From positions 124,001 through 188,000 of the forward strand of contig NZ_JAMZMI010000001.1 in NCBI RefSeq assembly GCF_024714475.1: a stretch of 64,000 nucleotides of DNA, given 5' to 3'. Position numbers and translations under genes: made by a program. This stretch comes from Marinoscillum sp. MHG1-6 (GTDB lineage: Bacteria; Bacteroidota; Bacteroidia; Cytophagales; Cyclobacteriaceae). Positions 43,183 to 50,726 of the stretch are shown here, piece after piece. Under the pieces are notes generated by a model. It did not search any database and was not told where the DNA came from. It worked only from the letters and a program-made list of their open reading frames with translations. The number at the start of each line of letters is the position of its first letter. Positions within the stretch are counted from its first letter, which is position 1.

Positions 43183-44034
43183 ATGGAGAAAAATCTGGGG
43201 GCAATTTACAAAGAAACCATGCACGAGTTAATGCCAATCCATGGTGAAAGGGAGGCAGAAATTATAACCGGGATGCTCTTTCAGGATCTTCTTCACATAT
43301 CCAAAACAGATAGAATACTTTACCCCGACCAGTTACTCAAGCCTAATCAGTTAGTAAGCCTTAATAATGCCATCACCAGGCTCAAAACACATGAACCTAT
43401 CCAGCATATACTTGGCGAGGCACATTTCTATGGTCTTACATTCAAGGTAGCTCCACACATCCTCATCCCAAGGCCCGAAACAGAGGAGCTGGTCGATCTG
43501 ATTATCAAAGATCATCAGCGTTCTGAACCCCGGATATTAGACATCGGAACGGGAACGGGATGCATTGCTATATCCCTGGCAAAAAAGCTCCCAAATTCAA
43601 AGGTTACTGCCTACGATGTCTCAGAGGATGCCTTGAAAACAGCCATAGAAAATGCTGATCTAAACGCTGTGGGAGTTACCTTTCAACACCATGATATTTT
43701 AAAAGAGGCGCTCTGGGAAAGCTGGGATGTCATAGTGAGTAACCCTCCCTATATCCCGCTAGGGGAAAAATCTCAAATGAATCAAAATGTCACTGGATTT
43801 GACCCTGAACTAGCCCTTTTTGTGCCGGACAATGATCCACTAATTTTTTACAGAACCATTGGCGAGAAAGCCTTGAAGAGCTTGAGCTCAAAGGGTAAAC
43901 TTTACTTTGAAATCCATGAGTCCTATGGAAAGGAGACAGTCGAGTTACTTGAAAGAATCGGATACCAGAAAGTGGACCTGTACCATGATTTCCAGGGTAA
44001 GGACCGCATGATCCGTGCGCTTAAGGGAACTTAA
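43183..44034 (+). CDS. prmC: Peptide chain release factor N5-glutamine methyltransferase
   Basis: Methylates the GGQ glutamine of release factors. The 283-residue protein has the N-terminal helical domain, the SAM motif DIGTGTGCIAIS (about 117-128), the post-I acidic YDVSEDAL and the catalytic NPPYIP. The 3' end overlaps the anti-sigma-like gene by 14 bases. Confidence 0.96.
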   Translation: MEKNLGAIYKETMHELMPIHGEREAEIITGMLFQDLLHISKTDRILYPDQLLKPNQLVSLNNAITRLKTHEPIQHILGEAHFYGLTFKVAPHILIPRPETEELVDLIIKDHQRSEPRILDIGTGTGCIAISLAKKLPNSKVTAYDVSEDALKTAIENADLNAVGVTFQHHDILKEALWESWDVIVSNPPYIPLGEKSQMNQNVTGFDPELALFVPDNDPLIFYRTIGEKALKSLSSKGKLYFEIHESYGKETVELLERIGYQKVDLYHDFQGKDRMIRALKGT

Positions 44035-45478
44035 TTCTAACTGTAACTTCTGAGTCCAATGGATCACCATCTCTGGAAGCAGGGTTCCATTTTGGACCCT
44101 CCTCTATCAAACGGATAGCCTCCTCATCGCAACCAAAACCAAGACTTCGTTTCACCTCGATATTGGTAATCCTTCCACCTGACGAAACGCTTAGTTTAAG
44201 CTTAACCGTTCCTTCAATTTCGTTTTGTCCAGCACTATCAGGATAATTCTTATTCGATTGGATGTATTCCTTAAAAGCATCCATACCATCCACAGGTGCC
44301 GCATTTTGATAACTTGATCCCGCCTGATCCATTTCCACCGTGGATACTGCTCCGGTGATAGCACTCCTTTTCGATTCTCCATATCCGATCACGACCACTT
44401 CCTCCAAAGCCATCAGATCAGCACCTAATTCAACATTGATGACATTGAAACCGTTGATGGTTCGCTTCTCTGACTCATAGCCAATAAATGAAAAGACCAG
44501 ATTTTCAGCATACTCCGGCACTTCTATTTGGTATTTCCCATCCAAATCAGATACCGCACCTATAACAGCCCCTTCAACATTGATCGTCACACCCGGGATA
44601 GGCTCCATACTTTCGCCATCCAACACCACTCCGGTAATCACCCGTTGGGTATTTTCGCCAGCCACAGCCGCTGATGGTTGTTGGGCTGCTTCCTTACGTT
44701 TCATGCTTCTACTCACTGAAACTCCTGCCAGTCTGCCCGAAAGAGCCTCATCCACATCTGGTTCTGCCTGCGCAGCCACCATACTTTCCTCTTTAGCCAC
44801 AGTCATCTCATCTTCAGGCTCTGGTTCAGCTGTCGATACTTCATTGAAAGCAAATTCTGAAGCCTCATCAATGATCTCCACTTCCTCTATTTCCATATCC
44901 ACCTCTTCCTCAGGTGCAACATCCATTATTTCGAGAGCCACCGGCACCTCTTCCTCCCGGACGTCGTCGCTCGTAACCATTGGTGGCTCTGATTCCTGAT
45001 CAGCCCCTTCTTCCAATGCTGTCTCATTACTCACCTGCTCCTCTTCACCTGTAGCTTCTTCAGATTCAGGTACCTCTGCCTCATCTCTCTGCTCAGTGAC
45101 CGGAGGTTGTATTGGTTGCTCTTCCTCCACCTCTTTCTCCAGCTTTTGGGTAATGGTCTTGTCTTCTATGCTGTTTTCGATAAAAAACCAGGCCCCATAA
45201 CCTGCCAACAACAGCAGCGCACCTACAGCAGCTACCTTCATCCATGGCATACCACTGCTAGTCGGTTTTTTAGTCAATCTCCTGCGTAGCTCAATCATAT
45301 CAGCGGACAATGCTTCCTCATCGAATTGCTCCCATCCGGACATAGCCTCTCCTACAAAGTCATCATCCAGTGCTTCGCGCTCTAAACGATGGGCTTCACT
45401 CGGAGACAGTTCCCCTTTAAGGTACTTTTTCAGTTCCTCCTCCGAAAGGTGTCGATATGGTCTCTTATCGTCTGACAT
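44021..45478 (-). CDS. Mosaic anti-sigma / carboxypeptidase-like / TonB C-terminal protein
   Basis: A 485-residue single-pass protein with an unusual domain order. An anti-sigma-like cytoplasmic part comes first (HLSEEELKKYLKGELSPSEAHRLE, about 10-75), then a TM helix (about 81-103) and a long Glu/Ser-rich spacer (about 105-250). A CarboxypepD_reg-like beta domain follows (VITGVVLDGESMEPIPGVTINVEG, about 285-360). After it come the TonB-receptor-like EEVVVIGYG stretch and a TonB C-terminal domain (FGCDEEAIRLIEEGPKW, about 400-485). It overlaps the sigma-factor gene upstream, so it should control that factor. The C-terminus suggests periplasmic contact with a partner. Confidence 0.85.
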   Translation of the reverse strand: MSDDKRPYRHLSEEELKKYLKGELSPSEAHRLEREALDDDFVGEAMSGWEQFDEEALSADMIELRRRLTKKPTSSGMPWMKVAAVGALLLLAGYGAWFFIENSIEDKTITQKLEKEVEEEQPIQPPVTEQRDEAEVPESEEATGEEEQVSNETALEEGADQESEPPMVTSDDVREEEVPVALEIMDVAPEEEVDMEIEEVEIIDEASEFAFNEVSTAEPEPEDEMTVAKEESMVAAQAEPDVDEALSGRLAGVSVSRSMKRKEAAQQPSAAVAGENTQRVITGVVLDGESMEPIPGVTINVEGAVIGAVSDLDGKYQIEVPEYAENLVFSFIGYESEKRTINGFNVINVELGADLMALEEVVVIGYGESKRSAITGAVSTVEMDQAGSSYQNAAPVDGMDAFKEYIQSNKNYPDSAGQNEIEGTVKLKLSVSSGGRITNIEVKRSLGFGCDEEAIRLIEEGPKWNPASRDGDPLDSEVTVRIKFP

Positions 45479-46034
45479 GTTTTTGCTCCAGGCAAATCTT
45501 CAGGTTTCTTTTTCCATTTTGTATGTAGCTCTTCACTTTGCTCATTTTAAAGCTGCTCGCAGCCACAATCTCCGCATAGCTCTTTTGCTGTAAATAAAAC
45601 AGCCGCACACATTGCTGCTGATCCGGTCGCAATGCTGAAATACAATCCTCCAACGCTTTCAGATCTGAATCAACAGGCGGTTCATCATTGAGATGCGTGT
45701 CGTCCAAAAATTCCATAAAACTTTCTTCCATTACCACCCCATTGTCCTTTTTACGTAGCTGCATCAGACAATGGTTTTTGCTGACCATATAGAGCCAGCT
45801 TTTAAAGAAACGCACCTCCTGATCAGGTAGTTTTCGTGTCAGAATTTCATAAATGTCCATGACTGCATCTTGTGCAGCTTCACGGGATTTGAGGTATTTA
45901 AGGCAAAGTCCATAGACCAAATGCAGGTACCGATCATAGAGGAATCCTAGCGCTTCGGCATCTCCCCTCACCTGAAAGTTCCTAAGCAGATCCTCATCGT
46001 TGAGTTGTTTTTTATGATTGGTAATAAGCCCCAC
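45465..46034 (-). CDS. ECF-type RNA polymerase sigma factor
   Basis: A 189-residue sigma-70 family factor with region 2 (FLYDRYLHLVYGLCLKYL, AQDAVMDIYE, FFKSWLYMVSKNHCLMQLRK) and region 4 (LRPDQQQCVRLFYLQQKSYAEIVAASSFKMSKVKSYIQNGKRNL). The start is GTG at 46034. It overlaps the downstream anti-sigma-like gene by 14 bases, the typical pairing. The target promoters are unknown; the neighbouring divergent VWA gene is a plausible member of its regulon. Confidence 0.93.
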   Translation of the reverse strand: MGLITNHKKQLNDEDLLRNFQVRGDAEALGFLYDRYLHLVYGLCLKYLKSREAAQDAVMDIYEILTRKLPDQEVRFFKSWLYMVSKNHCLMQLRKKDNGVVMEESFMEFLDDTHLNDEPPVDSDLKALEDCISALRPDQQQCVRLFYLQQKSYAEIVAASSFKMSKVKSYIQNGKRNLKICLEQKHVRR

Positions 46035-46156
46035 TAAATGAAATTAATTAGCTAATAATCAGTCGATTAAAAATAAAACGAAAATTTATTTCAATGATTT
46101 TATGGAATCCGGACATCAAATTCATCTCAAGGATACAAAATCAAATAGATACCGAT

Positions 46157-48034
46157 ATGCAACGAGTCATTTTATTATTAGCCGCTTTGGTCATTATGAC
46201 CTCCCAGGCTCCTGTTTTTACTATAACAGGAACTGTGTTTGATGAATCCGGAACCGGGATAGCCGGTGTGACCATTTTGGAAAAAGGGACAACTAACAGT
46301 GTCACCTCAGACCTTAAAGGTAGTTATACGATTAGCGTAAAAGGCGAATCCAGCATTCTAACTTATTCATATGTAGGTTATAAAACCCAGGAAAAGAAGG
46401 TCCGATCCAGTCGCCAGATAAACGTATATCTGATTCCTGAAAAAATATTATTAGAAGAGGTTGTCATGGAAGCTGAAGAAGCAATTTCCATTCCGGACAT
46501 GGCCGGATCAGCAGCCGGTGTTCGGGCAGAAAAGAAAGCTTATCACCATACAGGTGCCGTCAACAGAAGCTACCCCCCAGCAACTTATCAGGATGTTGCT
46601 ACTCCCTATTATGGAAACGAGGATTACGAAGGGATTGAAGAAAACCGATTCCTGAGACCGTTTGAAAAACCGCTTTCCACCTTTTCTATAGATGTGGATG
46701 CAGCCTCCTACAGCAATGTCAGACGTTTCCTCAACAACGGAAACAAGCCACCCAAAGATGCAGTGCGAGTGGAAGAGATGATTAACTATTTTTCTTACGA
46801 TTACCCACAACCAAAGGGCAATGATCCCTTCTCCATTACTACGAACTATATGCCTGCGCCATGGAACGAAAAGCATCACCTGGTACAGATAGGCCTTCAG
46901 GGTAAAAAAATAGCTACTGAAGATCTACCAGCCTCCAATCTGGTTTTTCTATTGGATGTATCCGGCAGCATGAACAGCCCGAACAAGCTCCCATTACTCA
47001 AATCATCGCTTAAAATGCTGGTGAATCAAATGCGTAAAAAAGACAAGGTCTCCATTGTGGTCTATGCCGGAGCGGCAGGTTTGGTGCTTGAACCGACTAA
47101 TGGTGACGACAAACAAAAGATCATTGACGCCCTGGATAATCTTCAGGCGGGTGGGTCCACAGCAGGTGGCGCTGGTATCCTGCTAGCTTACAAAATCGCT
47201 AAACAAAATCTGGTAGAAGGTGGCAACAATCGTGTGATCCTGGCTACGGATGGTGACTTCAACGTGGGTGCTTCCAGCAATGAAGCCATGGAGGACCTGA
47301 TCGAAATGAAAAGAAAAGAAGGGGTATTTCTGACCGTCCTTGGTTTCGGAATGGGTAACTATAAAGATTCCAAGATGGAAATCCTGGCGGATAAAGGAAA
47401 CGGAAACTATGCCTACATCGACAACCTGAAAGAAGCACAGAAAGTGTTGGTCAATGAATTTGGTGGTACCCTCTTCACCATTGCCAAAGACGTGAAAATA
47501 CAAGTGGAATTCAACCCGGCATACGTTCAGGCCTATCGACTGATCGGCTATGAGAATCGCAAACTGAAAGACGAGGACTTCAACAACGACGCGAAAGATG
47601 CCGGAGAACTGGGTAGTGGCCACACGGTGACAGCACTATATGAGATTGTGCCTGTAGGAGTTCAAAGCAATTATGTGGGCAGCATAGACCCGCTCAAGTA
47701 CCAGAAGCAGATCAATCAGAACACTACTACTGCCGCTTCTGACACGGATGAAATCCTTACTGTCAAGTTCAGGTATAAAGCACCTGATGGAGATAAGAGT
47801 AAGCTGATCACCAAAACCCTTAAGCAGTCTGATGAAACCAGGGCAGATGATAATATTCAATGGGCTGCCTCTGTAGCGAGCCTGGGAATGTTGCTTCGTG
47901 ATTCCGAGTTCAAAGGGGACCTCACCTATGATCAGGTGGTGGAGCTTGCCAGAAAATCCAGAGGTAGCGACGAATATGGCTATAGAAGTGAGTTCATCCA
48001 ATTGGCCAGATTGGCTGGGAATATTGTACAGTGA
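46157..48034 (+). CDS. VWA-domain protein (YfbK type) with carboxypeptidase-like N-domain
   Basis: A 625-residue secreted protein. After a signal peptide come a CarboxypepD_reg-like domain (FTITGTVFDESGTGIAGVTI, about 20-100), a YfbK-type N-terminal region (FSIDVDAASYSNVRRFLNNG) and a von Willebrand A domain with MIDAS motif DVSGSMNSPNK. A DUF3520-type C-terminal region carries the KFRYKAPDG and SEFIQLA segments. The start at 46157 is chosen because it begins the signal peptide; an upstream ATG at 46094 gives a poor N-terminus. It is divergent from the sigma/anti-sigma pair, a cluster seen often in Bacteroidota. Confidence 0.9.
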   Translation: MQRVILLLAALVIMTSQAPVFTITGTVFDESGTGIAGVTILEKGTTNSVTSDLKGSYTISVKGESSILTYSYVGYKTQEKKVRSSRQINVYLIPEKILLEEVVMEAEEAISIPDMAGSAAGVRAEKKAYHHTGAVNRSYPPATYQDVATPYYGNEDYEGIEENRFLRPFEKPLSTFSIDVDAASYSNVRRFLNNGNKPPKDAVRVEEMINYFSYDYPQPKGNDPFSITTNYMPAPWNEKHHLVQIGLQGKKIATEDLPASNLVFLLDVSGSMNSPNKLPLLKSSLKMLVNQMRKKDKVSIVVYAGAAGLVLEPTNGDDKQKIIDALDNLQAGGSTAGGAGILLAYKIAKQNLVEGGNNRVILATDGDFNVGASSNEAMEDLIEMKRKEGVFLTVLGFGMGNYKDSKMEILADKGNGNYAYIDNLKEAQKVLVNEFGGTLFTIAKDVKIQVEFNPAYVQAYRLIGYENRKLKDEDFNNDAKDAGELGSGHTVTALYEIVPVGVQSNYVGSIDPLKYQKQINQNTTTAASDTDEILTVKFRYKAPDGDKSKLITKTLKQSDETRADDNIQWAASVASLGMLLRDSEFKGDLTYDQVVELARKSRGSDEYGYRSEFIQLARLAGNIVQ

Positions 48035-48050
48035 GAGTGATAAGAAGGCC

Positions 48051-48068
48051 AGCTCCTTAAAAGGAGCT
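48051..48068 (+). terminator. Probable terminator of the VWA gene
   Basis: AGCTCCTT and AAGGAGCT form a perfect 8-bp stem with a 2-nt loop, followed by AGCTTTTC. The T-run is short, so efficiency is uncertain. Confidence 0.55.
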
Positions 48069-48106
48069 AGCTTTTCACCCATAAAATGGCTAAATTCAGT
48101 GACCCC

Positions 48107-49357
48107 ATGAAGCCGTTTCTAGTCCTCATATTATGCCTCCTCTCACAAATCGGTTTTTCACAAATCGATAGTCTTAAGCAATATTTCGAAAAGGGCATCT
48201 ATGCCTATAAGGCCCAGGATTACAAGGGCTTTTTGTTGAATATGGAGATTGCCAATAGCTTTCGCGAGCTCTACCCACCTATCATCTACAATATGGCTGC
48301 AGGTTTTGCGCTGAATGGGCAGACGGAAAAAGCCGTCACCAACCTGAAAACATACCTGACCATGAACAGTTTGGTGAATTTCTCGGATGATGACGACTTT
48401 GGGGATATAAAGGAGACAGAGGAATTCCAATCTGCCATAACTCTTGCTAATAAGCTCAACAAGAAGGTCATTGCCAGCCAGCCCTTCCGAATCATTGAAG
48501 GGATGGAGCATCCCGAGTCGGTAGGAATAGATGAAATCTCAGAGACTATTTACTTTGGTGATGTCCACGCACGCAAAGTATACCGGTACGAAAACAACGA
48601 GCTCAAAACACTGGTGGATAAGACCGCACATCCTGATTTTTTTGGCGTGATGGGGCTGGATGTGGATGAGTTGAATCAAAGACTGTGGATCTGTACCTCC
48701 ATGCTTCCCCAGGTAAGTGGCTATGATGAAAGTAAATCAGGTTGGTCCTCTGTATTTTATTACGACCTCGGTCTAGAAAAATTGAAACACATTGCTACCA
48801 TCAAAGGTGGCAGTAATTTCAGGGATTTAACAGTTTCTAAAATGAGGAAAATATTTATTTCGGATGGCGGTGGAAACAAAATCTACACCGTTCGAAATGA
48901 CTCATTGCTGATTCTTGCAGACTTATCGGATCAAGCCCTCAACCTGCAGGGACTTACGATTACCGATGATCAGGATCATCTGATTGTATCGGATTACATT
49001 CTGGGGCTATTCCAGATAAATCTTGAATCAAGTCAGGTAACACGGGTAACCTTTTCTGAAGGAACTCCTTTTAAAGGGATAGATGGTATTTATTATTATC
49101 ACAACAGCCTGTACGCCCTTCAAAATGGTACCCGGCCAATGAGGGTAATGCAATTATTCATTGATGTCGAAAATGCCAATGTGCAAAATTATGCTCCCTA
49201 TGATCAGTCGGTAGACTATCTGGATGAACCGACACAGGGCTATATTTCCAAAACCCACTTCTTTTACATCTCGAACAGCCCCTGGTCAGCATATGATGAA
49301 AATGGTAATCTACAGCATACCAAGCCACTTATCCTGCGAAAAATAGGTCTAAAATAG
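48107..49357 (+). CDS. Secreted protein with TPR-like N-part and SMP-30/NHL-like propeller
   Basis: A 416-residue exported protein (signal peptide ending near IGFSQ). An N-terminal helical part (about 25-110) looks TPR-like (YAYKAQDYKGFLLNMEIA ... NMAAGFALNGQTEKAVTNLKTYL). The rest is a beta-propeller of six or so blades of SMP-30/NHL type (ESVGIDEISETIYFGDVHARKVYRY, MGLDVDELNQRLWICTS, FISDGGGNKIYTV). The start at 48107 begins the signal peptide. A substrate cannot be named. The gene may be cotranscribed with the VWA gene if the hairpin at 48051 is leaky. Confidence 0.75.
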   Translation: MKPFLVLILCLLSQIGFSQIDSLKQYFEKGIYAYKAQDYKGFLLNMEIANSFRELYPPIIYNMAAGFALNGQTEKAVTNLKTYLTMNSLVNFSDDDDFGDIKETEEFQSAITLANKLNKKVIASQPFRIIEGMEHPESVGIDEISETIYFGDVHARKVYRYENNELKTLVDKTAHPDFFGVMGLDVDELNQRLWICTSMLPQVSGYDESKSGWSSVFYYDLGLEKLKHIATIKGGSNFRDLTVSKMRKIFISDGGGNKIYTVRNDSLLILADLSDQALNLQGLTITDDQDHLIVSDYILGLFQINLESSQVTRVTFSEGTPFKGIDGIYYYHNSLYALQNGTRPMRVMQLFIDVENANVQNYAPYDQSVDYLDEPTQGYISKTHFFYISNSPWSAYDENGNLQHTKPLILRKIGLK

Positions 49358-49359
49358 TA

Positions 49360-49986
49360 TTATAGGTTTTCAGTAATTAAGGCGGGCTGGTGGGTAAAAT
49401 GGATAGATATTTCCCCCTCCAATTTCTTTTTCAACTCAATACCTTCCATAACAGACTCCTGATCAAGATCATGATCAAACCCCCTCGTAGTAACCAAAGC
49501 AGACTCATCAAGAGGAATCAGGGCCAGCTGGCTAAATGCGGGCAACCATTTTTTAAAAATGGCGGATCGGTAAAGAATATGCTTTTGATTATCTGTAAAA
49601 ATGACCACTTCGAGCCTGGTGGCTACAAAATATTTTAGCTGAGGAAACAGTTCATCGTAAGCCGTAATAACATGAACGGCCTTATGGTTTCCGTCTTCAA
49701 GGTATGTCATGGCCAACTCCAGGAAATCATCACTTTTACATCCCTGAATTTTTATTGGTGCCTGTGATTCCAGCTTTTGCTCAAACTCGGTCACCCTGGT
49801 CGTGGAGCAAAAGACCATATCAATTTTATGCCCATGATCCAGCAGCATATCCACCGCCTCCTCCGATACAATCACGGTAGGGGACCAGCCGAGTAGCTCC
49901 AAAACAATCGGCCACTGAAGTGGGTTAACCTTGTGAATAATTAAGGCAGGCTCTTGCTCATCTCGTATGATGTGATGGGACGACAT
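49360..49986 (-). CDS. Thiamine pyrophosphokinase-like protein, probably degenerate in the active site
   Basis: A 208-residue cytoplasmic protein. The N-terminus MSSHHIIRDEQEPALII is, from memory, that of the thiamine pyrophosphokinases of Cytophagales. The residues expected for catalysis are not seen: where GDFDxD should stand the sequence reads IDMVFCSTTRVTE, and the D-x-x-K-T-D segment reads CKSDDFLE. If the family call is right, it may have lost activity or bind thiamine compounds without transferring pyrophosphate. It lies 0.7 kb downstream of the TPP-riboswitch receptor gene on the same strand, with one opposite gene between. Confidence 0.5.
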   Translation of the reverse strand: MSSHHIIRDEQEPALIIHKVNPLQWPIVLELLGWSPTVIVSEEAVDMLLDHGHKIDMVFCSTTRVTEFEQKLESQAPIKIQGCKSDDFLELAMTYLEDGNHKAVHVITAYDELFPQLKYFVATRLEVVIFTDNQKHILYRSAIFKKWLPAFSQLALIPLDESALVTTRGFDHDLDQESVMEGIELKKKLEGEISIHFTHQPALITENL

Positions 49987-50150
49987 TAGCTATTGGTTCA
50001 TTTACTTATTATCTTTATATACAACCAAAATGAACACACCCCTAAATTGAGATTTGATTTCAATCAAATCGGTGGATAGAGGAGCGAGGACCATCTACTA
50101 ACTGACCAAACTACAAATACATTAGTAGCGCAACAAAACTATGCACAAAT

Positions 50151-50726
50151 ATGAAAAATTTGGTTTTCCTATTATCTATCATCCTGCTGGCGGGGTGCAC
50201 AGCTGAACGCGAATTTATTGTCGATTATGACTACAGCTATCGTGCTACCTTTCGCCGATACAAAACCTTCTCATTTCTTGATCAAAAAGATACGGTCAGC
50301 TTCAATGGAATGAGTGACCACCTTATCAAGGACGAAATCGTCCGACGCATGGGCTCACAGGGGTATGTATTCGATGAAAACAGGCCATCAATTCTAATTG
50401 CCTATAAAGTATTCAATGAAGATCTTAAGCTACAGGGTTATGATCAACTAGATCTTGTGAATTGGGAAAACAATTTTGGTCAGTATGAGCCTGATGATAA
50501 CGACCTTGCCGAAATAGAGGAAGCCAAATATCATGAAAGGAAAGTAGAGATGAAAAGAGGAACCCTATTGATTGATTTCATTGATAGAAGAACACACAGC
50601 GTCATCTGGCAGGGTTATGCGAGTGGTCTTTTCGACGACTCAAACCTTTTCAGCAAGGATGCCAAATACGCTGTGCGCACTATTCTCAACCAGTATAAGT
50701 TACTGGCTTATAATGCTACTCAATAG
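50151..50726 (+). CDS. DUF4136-type lipoprotein
   Basis: A 191-residue lipoprotein: a signal peptide with lipobox LLAGC (Cys16), then a DUF4136-like fold (TFRRYKTFSFLDQ ... IKDEIVRRMGSQGYVFDENRPSILIAYKV ... GTLLIDFIDRRTHSVIWQGYASG). Lipoproteins of this family are common in Gram-negative envelopes but have no assigned role. Its stop codon abuts the stop codon of the convergent TonB receptor with no base between (TAG then TTA). Confidence 0.88.
   Translation: MKNLVFLLSIILLAGCTAEREFIVDYDYSYRATFRRYKTFSFLDQKDTVSFNGMSDHLIKDEIVRRMGSQGYVFDENRPSILIAYKVFNEDLKLQGYDQLDLVNWENNFGQYEPDDNDLAEIEEAKYHERKVEMKRGTLLIDFIDRRTHSVIWQGYASGLFDDSNLFSKDAKYAVRTILNQYKLLAYNATQ

Noticed and set aside
44580-44999. Ser/Thr-rich 139-codon frame on the plus strand
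   Set aside because: Antisense to the Glu/Ser-rich spacer of the mosaic anti-sigma protein; low-complexity artefact.
47183-47623. Minus-strand 146-codon frame
   Set aside because: Shadow of the VWA gene; no family features.
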